From Microbacteriaceae bacterium VKM Ac-2854 (GTDB lineage Bacteria; Actinomycetota; Actinomycetes; Actinomycetales; Microbacteriaceae): a stretch of DNA of 64,000 nucleotides. Location of the stretch: assembly GCA_013205085.1 (NCBI GenBank), contig JABMLH010000003.1:310001-374000 (forward strand). Reading direction: 5' to 3'. The translations under genes and the position numbers were made by a program. Positions 8,499 to 16,586 of this stretch are shown here, piece by piece (within the stretch, counting starts at the first letter, position 1; each line of letters begins with the position of its first letter). Below the pieces are notes generated by a model, which saw only the letters and a program-made list of their open reading frames with translations, was not told the DNA's origin and ran no database searches.

Positions 8499-9059
8499 AT
8501 GCGATACAGGAACAGGTGGTGGGCGGTGGCGCTGATGCTCGTGCTGGTGGCGAGCGGATGCGCGCCGGAGGCGGAGCACGAGGAGGCGACGGCTGCGCCG
8601 GTGATGTCGCCGACGACGACGAACGGGGTGTTCATCTCGAACGATGAGGCGGTGGCGGCGGCGAGTGCGGCGTATGAGCGAATGCGCGCGATGGAGCTCG
8701 ACGTCGCAAGGGCAGGAGGCGCGGGGCGCGATCGCTTCGCCGAGGTCGCTGCGGAACCATTCCTCACCGAACTCATGGATGGTTACGCCCAGATGGAAGC
8801 CGACGGGCATCGACTCGAAGGCACCACCACATACGACGCCGCCCGGATACAGGAGCGATGGCTCGAGCCCGACGGCGAGCACATCAGCATATTCGCCTGC
8901 GTTGACTCGACCAACATTCATATCTTCGACTCAAGCAACTCCGACATCACGAACACGGAGCAGTTGAAGCGACTGACAATGCTGGTCAAAGTAGTCGCCC
9001 GAAGCCGTGACGACGTCCGAGTGACGGGAAACGACATATGGTCAACCGACGACTGCTAG
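8499..9059 (+). CDS. Secreted lipoprotein, unknown function (paralogue of the gene at 9945)
   Basis: 186 residues with a type II signal peptide (MRYRNRWWAVALMLVLVASG) and lipobox Cys21, so a membrane-anchored exported protein. The mature part is helical near EAVAAASAAYERMRAMELDV and contains ACVDSTNIHIFD. The same ACVDST core and a final cysteine recur in the lipoprotein at 9945-10523. The -10 box TAGGGT (8487-8492) is 6 nt before the ATG, so the transcript is probably leaderless. A TGTGGATAA element lies at 8452-8460. Its 3' end overlaps the next gene by 22 nt. No known domain was recognised. Confidence 0.8.
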   Translation: MRYRNRWWAVALMLVLVASGCAPEAEHEEATAAPVMSPTTTNGVFISNDEAVAAASAAYERMRAMELDVARAGGAGRDRFAEVAAEPFLTELMDGYAQMEADGHRLEGTTTYDAARIQERWLEPDGEHISIFACVDSTNIHIFDSSNSDITNTEQLKRLTMLVKVVARSRDDVRVTGNDIWSTDDC

Positions 9060-9874
9060 CGGCAGCGCTCGTCGTGGTGGCGCTCGCAACGGCGATCGCG
9101 GCTCCCGCCGCAACCGCCTGCGTTATTGCTATCCAAGGGACCAAAGCCTGCCTCGGAGAGGGCGGCGCCACCGTCGCCACAAACGCACCCGGCACCGACA
9201 ACAACGCCACTCCCCCGCAGCCCACCGCCTACCTCGACGGCCAACCCCTCTACGACGGCGCTCTCGGTCTCTCCGGTCACTGCATCAGCCAGGGCATCAA
9301 GCGCCCGGGCGGTCCGGTCGACGCCGTCTGCGTCTCCTTCCCACTGGGAGACCCGGGGGCACCCGCTGTCACGCTGGCCGACATCGCGAACTTCCCACCC
9401 CATCCGACCGGCCTCACGATGCAGCCCGCGCACTGGATGCTCCGTGACGCGCCCACCAACTTCGTCGTCAGCGCCGGCGAGCACGTCGTCGCCGCCACCC
9501 TGCTCGGCCAGCCCGCGGAGGTTCGCTACACCCCGATCGGGTACAGCTTCGACTACGGCGACGGCACGACGGGTCACACCGACAGCGGCGGCGCGACCTG
9601 GGCCGACCTCGGGCTCGACGAGTTCAGCGAGACCACCACGAGTCACGTCTACACGAAGCGCGGCTTCTACGACGTCACGGCCAGCGTCGACTACACCGCC
9701 GAGTACCGGATCGGTGGGGGCGGCTGGACCCCGATCCCCGGCACGCTGCCCGTGCCGACGACGCACACCGGCCGCACCGTCACCATCGACACCGTGCTCG
9801 TCCGTGGCACCTGCGACGAGTATCCGGAGGACCCGGGCTGCCCCGAATGGGATCCGGGTCCGCTAGACGACTGA
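9038..9874 (+). CDS. Secreted PKD-like domain protein
   Basis: 278 residues. A Sec signal peptide (LLAAALVVVALATAIAAPAAT) is followed by a low-complexity Thr/Pro/Asn stretch. A PKD-like beta-sandwich then runs from about residue 165, with FDYGDGTTGHTDSGG and SHVYTKRGFYDVTASVDYTA, the two signature strands of the family. There is no sortase signal or C-terminal membrane anchor. It starts inside the 3' end of the preceding lipoprotein gene and is followed by that gene's paralogue, so the three probably act together at the cell surface. Actual role unknown. Confidence 0.8.
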   Translation: MVNRRLLAAALVVVALATAIAAPAATACVIAIQGTKACLGEGGATVATNAPGTDNNATPPQPTAYLDGQPLYDGALGLSGHCISQGIKRPGGPVDAVCVSFPLGDPGAPAVTLADIANFPPHPTGLTMQPAHWMLRDAPTNFVVSAGEHVVAATLLGQPAEVRYTPIGYSFDYGDGTTGHTDSGGATWADLGLDEFSETTTSHVYTKRGFYDVTASVDYTAEYRIGGGGWTPIPGTLPVPTTHTGRTVTIDTVLVRGTCDEYPEDPGCPEWDPGPLDD

Positions 9875-9944
9875 GCCCGACGGCTCCGCGACAGAACGGG
9901 CCGCCCGCCCCTCCCGAGCATCGACGGATTCCTAGGGTTGTCGG

Positions 9945-10523
9945 ATGCGAAGATCCTCGCCCCTGCTCGTCCTCGCCCTGCTCGCCACCCTTGCCGGCTG
10001 TTCGCCAACCGCTTTGCAGACGGAGAGCAGCGCCGCGCCGGATCCGACCGATTTCCCCGTCGCCTCCGAGACTCCTGCCGCCGCCGAGATCTTCGCGACC
10101 GACGACGACGCGCTCGCCGCCGCGCAGGCCGCCTTCCAGCGCTTCCTCGATGCGACGAACACGATCGAGGCCGACGGCGGTAGCGGCACGGATGCGCTCG
10201 CGAACGTCGTTTCCGGCGACCTGCTCACGCAGATGACGTCGTCCTACGCCGAGATGGCATCGGCCGGAGTCCACAGTGTGGGCGCCACGACGTTCGACGG
10301 CGCCACGTTCACCAGCCGCGCGATGGAGGGCGACGCCGAGTCGGTCACGATCGGTGCCTGCGTCGACAGCACCGACACGAAGGTGGTGGACGCGTCCGGA
10401 GCGACGCAGAACCCGCCGGATTCCCGCGCACGGGTTCCGTTCGAAGTCGAGGTCTCGGCCACCAGCCCGACGGCGGTCACCGTCGTGAACCTCAGCCCGA
10501 CGTCCGAGACGGAGAGCTGCTGA
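9945..10523 (+). CDS. Secreted lipoprotein, unknown function (paralogue of the gene at 8499)
   Basis: 192 residues with a lipoprotein signal (LLVLALLATLAGC, Cys19). The mature domain has DDALAAAQAAFQRFLDATNT, GACVDSTDTKVVD and a terminal ESC, aligning with the upstream lipoprotein over its length. A -10 TAGGGT at 9933-9938 lies 6 nt from the ATG, inside a longer block (GATTCCTAGGGTTGTCGGATG) nearly identical to that before the first paralogue (GATTCCTTAGGGTGGCCGGATG). This indicates duplication including the promoter. It converges on xdhC with only 15 bp between stops. Confidence 0.8.
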   Translation: MRRSSPLLVLALLATLAGCSPTALQTESSAAPDPTDFPVASETPAAAEIFATDDDALAAAQAAFQRFLDATNTIEADGGSGTDALANVVSGDLLTQMTSSYAEMASAGVHSVGATTFDGATFTSRAMEGDAESVTIGACVDSTDTKVVDASGATQNPPDSRARVPFEVEVSATSPTAVTVVNLSPTSETESC

Positions 10524-10538
10524 TCGCTGGCGCGGGCG

Positions 10539-11627
10539 TCACGCCTCCGCGTGGATCGGCCCGCTGCCGGTCCGCAGCGGCGCCCCCGACGCACGAGCCC
10601 CTACCGCGATCACCTCGGCGAGGATCGACACCGCCGTCTCCTCCGGAGTCGAGGCGCCGATGTCCAAGCCGATCGGTGAGTGCAGCCGGGCCAGGGCGAT
10701 CTCATCCACTCCCGCCTCCGCGAGCAGCCGCATCCGTCGCTCGTGCGTGCGTCGCGAGCCCATCGCGCCGATGTAGGCGACGTCCAGTGTGAGCGCCGTC
10801 TCCAGCAGCGGGATGTCGAACTTCTCATCGTGGGTGAGCACGGCCAGCACGGTGCGCGCATCGACGGGGGTCGACGCGAGGTAATCGGCGGGCCAGTCGA
10901 CCACGATCTCGGCCGCTCCCGGGAAGCGTTCCGCCGTGGCGAACACCGGACGTGCATCGCAGATCGTGACCCGGTAGCCCTGCAGCACCGCAGCGGCACA
11001 GAGCGCGGCCGAGAAGTCCACGGCGCCGAAGATGATCATCCGTGGCGGCTCGGCGTGCACGATGTAGGTGACCTCGAGTTCCGCGCCGAGGCAGTCGATC
11101 TCGACCGTGCCGGACCGGCCGGAACGCATCCGTCCGCCCAGCTCGGCCAGGATGCGCCGAGCGGTGTCCTCGTCGAATGCGGGCGAGACGACGTCCTGCA
11201 GCCGCGTCGCTCCGGTGAGCACGAGCCCCTGCACGGGGCCGCCGACCACCAGCGCGAGTCCGGCAGGACGCCCGGCCGCGACCGCGCGCAGCTCGGCCAC
11301 GATCGCGTTCGACGATGCGTCGACCGCGTGAGCGAACACCCGGATCTGCCCACCGCAGGACAGGCCCGCCGAGAACGCGGTCGCGTCGTCGAAGCCGAAA
11401 TGCTCGACCGCGGTGCCCGACGTACCGAGAGTCTGCTCCGCCAGCTCATACGCTTGGCCCTCGACGCAGCCGCCCGAGATGCTGCCGATCGCGGCGCCGT
11501 GCTCGTCCACGGCCATGGAAGATCCGAGCGCCCGCGGCGCGGAGCCGAACACGTGCGTGACCGTGACAACGGCCACCCGCTCACCGGCGTCGATACGCGG
11601 CAGTAGATCGCGGGCGAGTTCGAGCAT
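10539..11627 (-). CDS. xdhC: XdhC/CoxI family molybdenum cofactor maturation factor
   Basis: 362 residues. The N-terminal XdhC/CoxI domain has VVTVTHVFGSAPRALGSSMA, SISGGCVEGQ and GLSCGGQI; the two cysteines are conserved in the family. The C-terminal Rossmann domain (MIIFGAVDFSAALCAAA; LTHDEKFDIPLLE; YIGAMGSRRTHERR) is XdhC_C. XdhC binds Mo cofactor, promotes its sulfuration and delivers it to xanthine dehydrogenase, here presumably the enzyme at 542-3340. A TAGCGT box (11639-11634) is 6 nt before the ATG (leaderless), and a GlnR-like box lies just upstream. Confidence 0.9.
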   Translation of the reverse strand: MLELARDLLPRIDAGERVAVVTVTHVFGSAPRALGSSMAVDEHGAAIGSISGGCVEGQAYELAEQTLGTSGTAVEHFGFDDATAFSAGLSCGGQIRVFAHAVDASSNAIVAELRAVAAGRPAGLALVVGGPVQGLVLTGATRLQDVVSPAFDEDTARRILAELGGRMRSGRSGTVEIDCLGAELEVTYIVHAEPPRMIIFGAVDFSAALCAAAVLQGYRVTICDARPVFATAERFPGAAEIVVDWPADYLASTPVDARTVLAVLTHDEKFDIPLLETALTLDVAYIGAMGSRRTHERRMRLLAEAGVDEIALARLHSPIGLDIGASTPEETAVSILAEVIAVGARASGAPLRTGSGPIHAEA

Positions 11628-11649
11628 GCGTTCACGCTACCCGTGCCGT

Positions 11650-11665
11650 GTTTCAGGCGCGCTAC
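11650..11665. promoter_or_regulatory. GlnR-like box upstream of xdhC
   Basis: GTTTC-AGGCGC-GCTAC, half-sites spaced by 6, one mismatch in the second half. It sits immediately upstream of the xdhC -10 box. Confidence 0.4.
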
Positions 11666-11791
11666 GGGAGGGCTGACCTTCTTATGGTCGTGCCGACCAC
11701 GGGCGTTGACTCGTCCGCACCGAAGGCAAGTTTGAAAAAGCGACGGCTCACGTCGATCACGCCTCGTGCTCACGCGAGTTACGTCCGCGAA

Positions 11792-11974
11792 TCACTGCCT
11801 GCGTTTCGTCCGGCTAGCGATCAGAACGGCACCGCCGGCCGCAGAAAATCCGACGAGTCCGATCCCGAACGCGCCAACCAACGCGTTCGGGCGGATCAGG
11901 GAGAGCACCACTCCCACAACTAGCGCGAGTGAGCACACGAGGATCGGTATCGAAAAAGGAGTTTTCTGAGGCAT
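11792..11974 (-). CDS. Small two-helix membrane protein, unknown
   Basis: 60 residues from the ATG at 11974 (MPQKTPFS). Two hydrophobic segments, SIPILVCSLALVVGVVLSLI and ALVGAFGIGLVGFSAAGGA, are separated by a short polar turn, and the protein ends in the basic tail SRTKRRQ, so both ends should be cytoplasmic. The frame is open further upstream to 12031, but this ATG puts the first helix at a usual place. No family recognised. The local GC is lower than in its neighbours. Confidence 0.5.
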   Translation of the reverse strand: MPQKTPFSIPILVCSLALVVGVVLSLIRPNALVGAFGIGLVGFSAAGGAVLIASRTKRRQ

Positions 11975-12170
11975 GCTCAAAAAATACTCCGCAGTACCGA
12001 CTTCCGCAAGATCGCCCCCTGACGAAATCACTTGATCATGATTGCGACATCTCGGTTGCTATGACGCCAACATCGTCAGTGATTGTTGCCCTTGAGTCGA
12101 GCAGAGCGTAGGCCGGTCTTAGTACGAAACACTCGAACGCAGTGAACCGCACTGCATAAGAGGGGGAGCA

Positions 12171-12692
12171 ATGTATCATCCAAGAAGATGACGCGCCTAT
12201 GGGTGCGTCGGCGCTGCGGCATTCCTCGCAGTCGTCACCGCATGCAGCGCACCTCAGCAGGTCGTGGAAGCCCCTGGATTAGGAGCAACGGCCGTGGCGG
12301 AGGTCGTCGCACCCGACTCGCAGTCGAGCGAAATCCCTATTCAGCCACTTCGAAGCGACACTCTCGCGTCGGGCGACTCGACGGCAATGAAACTCAAGAA
12401 TGAGCCGGTGTGGACGCGGACGTGCGAACGAGGATACGGCGACGAAATCTGGAATGACATCGACGCAGACGTCTGCGCAGGAACTGTCACGTACTACTAT
12501 TACAACGTTTCCAAGGGTGATTTGAATATGCTGGCCTATCAGGCGTCGTTGCCATCACGAGCCGACGAGACTATCGAGAGTCTCGATGCCTGGTGCAACG
12601 ATCACTCATTCCAATGCAGTCTTGCTTTCGGAGTCGTCGAATTCACCGCCGGTGTTCTGTTCGGAATCGCGACGGCTGGAACAGGCGGGTAA
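12171..12692 (+). pseudogene. Lipoprotein gene with an in-frame TGA at codon 7
   Basis: AGGGGGAGCA is well placed before ATG at 12171. Reading on gives MYHPRR, TGA (12189-12191), then RAYGCVGAAAFLAVVTACS: a textbook lipoprotein signal with a basic start, a hydrophobic core and a lipobox Cys, broken only by this stop. The frame then stays open for 167 residues to 12692. No start codon lies between the TGA and the Cys, and the first downstream start (GTG 12264) would lack any signal. The mature part has several cysteines (RTCERGYGDEIW, DADVCAGTVTYYYY, AWCNDHSFQCSL) and a glycine-rich hydrophobic end. It is either a recent nonsense mutation, a sequencing error, or readthrough. Confidence 0.6.
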
Positions 12693-12798
12693 CGCACGTT
12701 GACCGATCACAAGAAGCCCGTCCGGCTCCTTGCTCGTGGAAGCACCGTTATCGGTTCTCGGTCGGCAACGTGTTCGTAGTGAACCTTCCCGCACGTCG

Positions 12799-12814
12799 GC
12801 CACGTGCCGGAAAC
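12799..12814. promoter_or_regulatory. GlnR-like box upstream of allB
   Basis: GCCAC-GTGCCG-GAAAC matches GNNAC-N6-GAAAC. It lies 10 nt upstream of the allB -10 box TAGGGT (12825-12830). Confidence 0.4.
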
Positions 12815-12836
12815 ATGGCGCCGGTAGGGTCGGAGC

Positions 12837-14195
12837 ATGCTCCCGGACGCCGCTGAAACCACCGCATACGACCTCGTGATCCGCGCCGAGAAGGTGCTCA
12901 CCGAACACGGCTGGCAGCCCGCCGCCGTCGCCGTGACGAACGGCGTCATCGCGGCCATCGGGGCGATCGACGCCCCGTGGATCGGTGCGACCGCGGTCAC
13001 CGTCCCGGCGGGTCAGGTGCTCATCCCCGGCATCGTCGACAGCCACGTGCACGTGAACGAGCCCGGCCGGACGGAGTGGGAGGGATTCGCTACGGCGACC
13101 CGCGCAGCGGCGGCCGGCGGCGTCACCACGATCGTGGACATGCCGCTGAACTCGATCCCGCCGACCACCACGGTCGCGGGCCTCGACGCGAAGCGCGCTG
13201 CGGCCGTACCGCAGGCGAGGGTCGACGTGGGCTTCTGGGGCGGCGCCGTGCCGTCGAACCTCGGCACCCTGCGCGAGCTGCACGACGCGGGGGTCTTCGG
13301 TTTCAAGTGCTTCCTCTCCCCCAGCGGCGTCGACGAGTTCCCGCACCTGAGCACGGACGAGCTCTTCACCGCGATGCGGGAGATCGCCGAGTTCGACGGC
13401 CTGTTGATCGTGCACGCGGAGGATCCGGCCGAGCTGGACGCGCACGAGAACGATGGCGGCGTCTCCTACCCGGCCTTCGTCCGCTCCCGCCCGCAGCAGG
13501 CGGAGAAGTCCGCGATCGCGCACGTGATCGAGGCGGTCCGCGAGGCCGGCGGCCGAGCCCACATCCTGCACCTCTCCTCGGCAGAGGCGCTCCCGCTGAT
13601 CCGCGAGGCGAAGGCCGAAGGGCTGCGGATCACCGCCGAGACCTGCCCGCACTACCTCACCTTCGACGAGGCGCACATCCCCGACGGCGCGACGCAGTAC
13701 AAGTGCTGCCCGCCGATCCGTGACGAGGCGAACCGGGAGTTGCTCTGGGCCGCTCTGCTCGACGGCACGATCGACATCGTCGCCTCCGACCACTCCCCCT
13801 CGACGAAGGAGTTGAAGTTCGCGCACGACGGCGACTTCGGCCTCGCGTGGGGTGGCATCTCGGGCCTCGAACTCAGCTTCCGCGCCGTGTGGACGGGGGC
13901 GCAGCAGCGCGGGATCCCGCTGGAGCAGGTGATCGCCTGGATGTCGACCGGCACGTCCGCTCTGCTCGGCCTCTCGCAGAAGGGCCTGCTCCGCGCGGGC
14001 GCGGACGCCGATCTCGTCGCCTTCGATCCCGAGGCGACCACCCTCGTCGACGTCGAGCACCTTTCGCACAAGAACAAGGTCAGCGCCTACGACGGATCCA
14101 CCGTGCTCGGAGCCATCAGCGCGACCTGGGTGTCGGGCGTGCTGGTCGGGGACGACGCCGCTGCCCCGATCGGTCGGCTGCTGCGCCGCGCCTGA
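12837..14195 (+). CDS. allB: Allantoinase
   Basis: 452 residues, the usual length. A cyclic amidohydrolase with metal ligands in DSHVHVNEPGRTEWEGF (near residue 68), the carboxylated lysine in FGFKCFLSPSGVDEF, HAEDP, HILHLSSAEALP and the catalytic aspartate in VASDHSP. The NEPGR and CFLSPSG forms are characteristic of allantoinase rather than dihydropyrimidinase. It opens the hydantoin ring of allantoin to allantoate in the cytosol, upstream of allantoate amidohydrolase (24457-25686). TAGGGT is 6 nt before the ATG, so the transcript is probably leaderless. Confidence 0.93.
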   Translation: MLPDAAETTAYDLVIRAEKVLTEHGWQPAAVAVTNGVIAAIGAIDAPWIGATAVTVPAGQVLIPGIVDSHVHVNEPGRTEWEGFATATRAAAAGGVTTIVDMPLNSIPPTTTVAGLDAKRAAAVPQARVDVGFWGGAVPSNLGTLRELHDAGVFGFKCFLSPSGVDEFPHLSTDELFTAMREIAEFDGLLIVHAEDPAELDAHENDGGVSYPAFVRSRPQQAEKSAIAHVIEAVREAGGRAHILHLSSAEALPLIREAKAEGLRITAETCPHYLTFDEAHIPDGATQYKCCPPIRDEANRELLWAALLDGTIDIVASDHSPSTKELKFAHDGDFGLAWGGISGLELSFRAVWTGAQQRGIPLEQVIAWMSTGTSALLGLSQKGLLRAGADADLVAFDPEATTLVDVEHLSHKNKVSAYDGSTVLGAISATWVSGVLVGDDAAAPIGRLLRRA

Positions 14196-14248
14196 GCATC
14201 CCTCCGGCGGATCGTCCAGAGCAGCCGGAACAGCCGATCAACCGCATT

Positions 14249-14275
14249 GTTTTCGGCAGATTTCGGCCACGTAAA
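14249..14275. promoter_or_regulatory. GlnR-like triple half-site upstream of the permease
   Basis: GTTTT-N6-ATTTC-N6-GTAAA, three half-sites at exact 11-bp period. It lies within a 277-nt leader (14196-14472) that otherwise shows a GGGGGCTGCTCCCCC hairpin (around 14353-14367) and no riboswitch class I can recognise. Confidence 0.45.
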
Positions 14276-14472
14276 TTCAGCAGGGGCAGCGCCGCATTTC
14301 CGACCGATCGGACAACACTGGAACCGAGAGCGGCGGAAAACTCTGGGTCTCCGGGGGCTGCTCCCCCACGCTGGCACGGGCCAGGCTGTCTCTGAAGCTC
14401 CACACGACTGCCCGGCCCCTCCGAGGTGCGGGCACAACCGCCTCAGCCTCAGCGATCCAGGAGAAACCCACC

Positions 14473-16482
14473 ATGTCCCAGACCACAACCGCGGCGCCGA
14501 AGCCGCGCAAACACCCCGTCGACGAGGTGCTCCCGGCCCCGAAACTCATCGCCTACGGCTTCCAGCACGTGCTCGCCTTCTACGCCGGCGCGGTGCTCGT
14601 GCCGATCCTGGTCGCCAACGCCCTCGGCCTGAGCAATGAGCAGTTGATCCACCTGATCAACGCCGACCTCTTCACCTGCGGATTGGCGTCGCTGATCCAG
14701 TCGATCGGCTTCGGCAAGAAGTGGTTCCGCTTCGGCATCAAGCTGCCGCTGCTGCAGGGCGTGACCTTCACCGCGGTCTCGCCGATGATCGCGATCGGAA
14801 CGGCGGTGATCGCCGGCGGCGGCACTCCGGTGGACGGCCTGCTCACGATCTACGGCTCGGTGATCGTGGCCGGCCTGTTCACCATCCTGGTCGCCCCGTT
14901 CTTCGCCCGTCTCCTGCGCTTCTTCCCGCCCGTGGTCACCGGCTCGATCATCCTGATCATCGGCATCGCGCTGATCCCGGTCGCGGCCGGCGACATCACC
15001 TACGGCGCGATCGGCGGCCAGAACGGCTTCTTCTACGACGCGAACGGCGAGTTCCAGCAGGCCGGCTTCCTCGATTATTCGCTGCAGAACGGCCCGCTGC
15101 TGCTGCAGAACCTGGCCTACGCCTTCGGAACGCTGACGGTCGTGCTCGTTGTGCAGCGCTTCTTCCGCGGCTTCCTGCAGACCATCGCGGTGCTCGTCGG
15201 CCTGGTGCTCGGCACCCTGGTGGCCTGGGGCCTGGGCGACGCGCACTTCGACGACGTCGCCACCTCGAACTGGGTCGGAGTGGTCACGCCGCTGAGCTTC
15301 GGCATCCCGCAGTTCTCGATCACCGCCATCATCTCGATGATCATCGTGATGCTGATCACCATGGTCGAGACCACCGGTGACAGCTACGCCACCGGCGAGA
15401 TCGTCGGCAAGCGGATCCGCCCCGCCGACATCGCCGCGGCGATCCGCGCGGACGGCCTGGCCACCGTGCTCGGCGGCTTCTTCAACTCCTTCCCGTACAC
15501 CGCCTTCGCCGAGAACGTGGGCCTCGTGCGCCTCACCCAGGTCAAGTCGCGCTGGGTCGTCGCGATGGCCGGCGTGATCATGATCGTGCTCGGCCTGTTG
15601 CCCAAGGCCGCGGCCGTGGTCGCCGGCATCCCGCATCCCGTGCTCGGCGGAGCCGCGCTCGCACTCTTCGCGGCCGTCGCGGTCGCCGGTATCCAGACGT
15701 TGCAGAAGGTGGACTTCAACGACCACCGCAACGGCATCATCGTCGGCACCACGCTCGGCGCGTCCGGCCTGATCACGGCCTACGGCGCGATCTCGGGAGC
15801 GTTCCCCGACTGGGCGCAGATCTTCTTCGGCTCCGGCATCACCCTCGGCGCGATCGTCGCGATCGGCCTGAACCTGGTGTTCTTCCACACCGGCGGGCGC
15901 GGTGAGGCCGTCGCCGGTCGCCCCGGCCACAACCTGGTCACGCTGGACCAGGTGAACGAGATGAGCCGCGACGAGTTCGGCGCCACCTTCGGCGACGTCG
16001 TTCAGGGTGCTGCGTGGGCGCTCGACAGCGCCTACGCCGAGAAGCCGTTCGCCGACACCTACGCTTTGCGCGCCGCGTTCCAGGATGCGCTGCTCACCTC
16101 GAGTGCCGACGAGCAGCTCGCGCTGCTGCGCTCCTTCCCCGACCTCGGCTCCTCCGACGACACCGGCCACGCCTATGCGAAGGATCACTCGGCGAAGGGG
16201 ATCGACGCGCTCGGCAACGAGGAGTACGAGGACATCACCGAACTCGCCACGGCCTACCGCGAGCGCTTCGGCTTCCCGCTGATCGTGTCCGCCCGCGACG
16301 TGGAGCGCTACGAGCGCGTGATCGCGAACGGCTGGACGAAGATGGCGAACTCGCCCGCCGCCGAGCGCGCCTCGGCCCTGATCGAGACCGGCAAGATCTT
16401 CAACTACCGCTTCGACGACAAGGTCGCGGATGCGAATCCGATCGCCTCGTCGCGGCTGAAGCTCGCCACCGAACTGCACTGA
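14473..16482 (+). CDS. NCS2 purine permease fused to an OHCU decarboxylase-like domain
   Basis: 669 residues. Residues 1-470 are a nucleobase:cation symporter-2 (urate/xanthine/uracil) permease with about 14 membrane segments: KLIAYGFQHVLAFYAGAVLVP, GIKLPLLQGVTFTA and FNSFPYTAFAENVGLVRLT are NCS2 signatures, the last containing the substrate-binding region. From about 480 to the end is an OHCU decarboxylase-type domain (LDQVNEMSRDEFGATFGDV; NEEYEDITELATAYRERFGF). In true decarboxylases a catalytic histidine precedes PxLG; here it is Phe555 (SFPDLG), and the EQ pair reads DH, so the domain is probably not catalytic. It precedes uricase by 104 bp, and the stop lies inside a tandem repeat. Import of urate/xanthine with channelling or sensing is inferred. 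Confidence 0.9.
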   Translation: MSQTTTAAPKPRKHPVDEVLPAPKLIAYGFQHVLAFYAGAVLVPILVANALGLSNEQLIHLINADLFTCGLASLIQSIGFGKKWFRFGIKLPLLQGVTFTAVSPMIAIGTAVIAGGGTPVDGLLTIYGSVIVAGLFTILVAPFFARLLRFFPPVVTGSIILIIGIALIPVAAGDITYGAIGGQNGFFYDANGEFQQAGFLDYSLQNGPLLLQNLAYAFGTLTVVLVVQRFFRGFLQTIAVLVGLVLGTLVAWGLGDAHFDDVATSNWVGVVTPLSFGIPQFSITAIISMIIVMLITMVETTGDSYATGEIVGKRIRPADIAAAIRADGLATVLGGFFNSFPYTAFAENVGLVRLTQVKSRWVVAMAGVIMIVLGLLPKAAAVVAGIPHPVLGGAALALFAAVAVAGIQTLQKVDFNDHRNGIIVGTTLGASGLITAYGAISGAFPDWAQIFFGSGITLGAIVAIGLNLVFFHTGGRGEAVAGRPGHNLVTLDQVNEMSRDEFGATFGDVVQGAAWALDSAYAEKPFADTYALRAAFQDALLTSSADEQLALLRSFPDLGSSDDTGHAYAKDHSAKGIDALGNEEYEDITELATAYRERFGFPLIVSARDVERYERVIANGWTKMANSPAAERASALIETGKIFNYRFDDKVADANPIASSRLKLATELH

Positions 16483-16556
16483 TCCGTCAACTGCACTGAC
16501 CCGTCAACTGCACTGATCCGTCAACTGCACTGATCCGTCAACTGCACTGACCCGTC
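16472..16556 (+). repeat. 17-bp tandem repeat, five units, spanning the permease stop codon
   Basis: Five contiguous copies of AACTGCACTGAYCCGTC at 16472, 16489, 16506, 16523 and 16540. Only one base (T/C) varies, so the array is young. The first unit encodes the last residues and TGA of the permease, and the array ends 30 bp before the uricase ATG. Confidence 0.95.
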
Positions 16557-16586
16557 CCTACGCCCTACGAACAACAGGAGCAAGCC

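Noticed and set aside
12188-12403. Alternative explanation of the 12.2 kb gene by a frameshift from ATG 12188
   Set aside because: The ATG at 12171 has the ribosome site and is already in the frame of the signal peptide, so a single nonsense codon is the simpler account.
14196-14472. Possible purine or other riboswitch in the 277-nt permease leader
   Set aside because: There are hairpins (for example GGGGGCTGCTCCCCC), but no conserved purine, xanthine, PRPP or guanidine core could be recognised.
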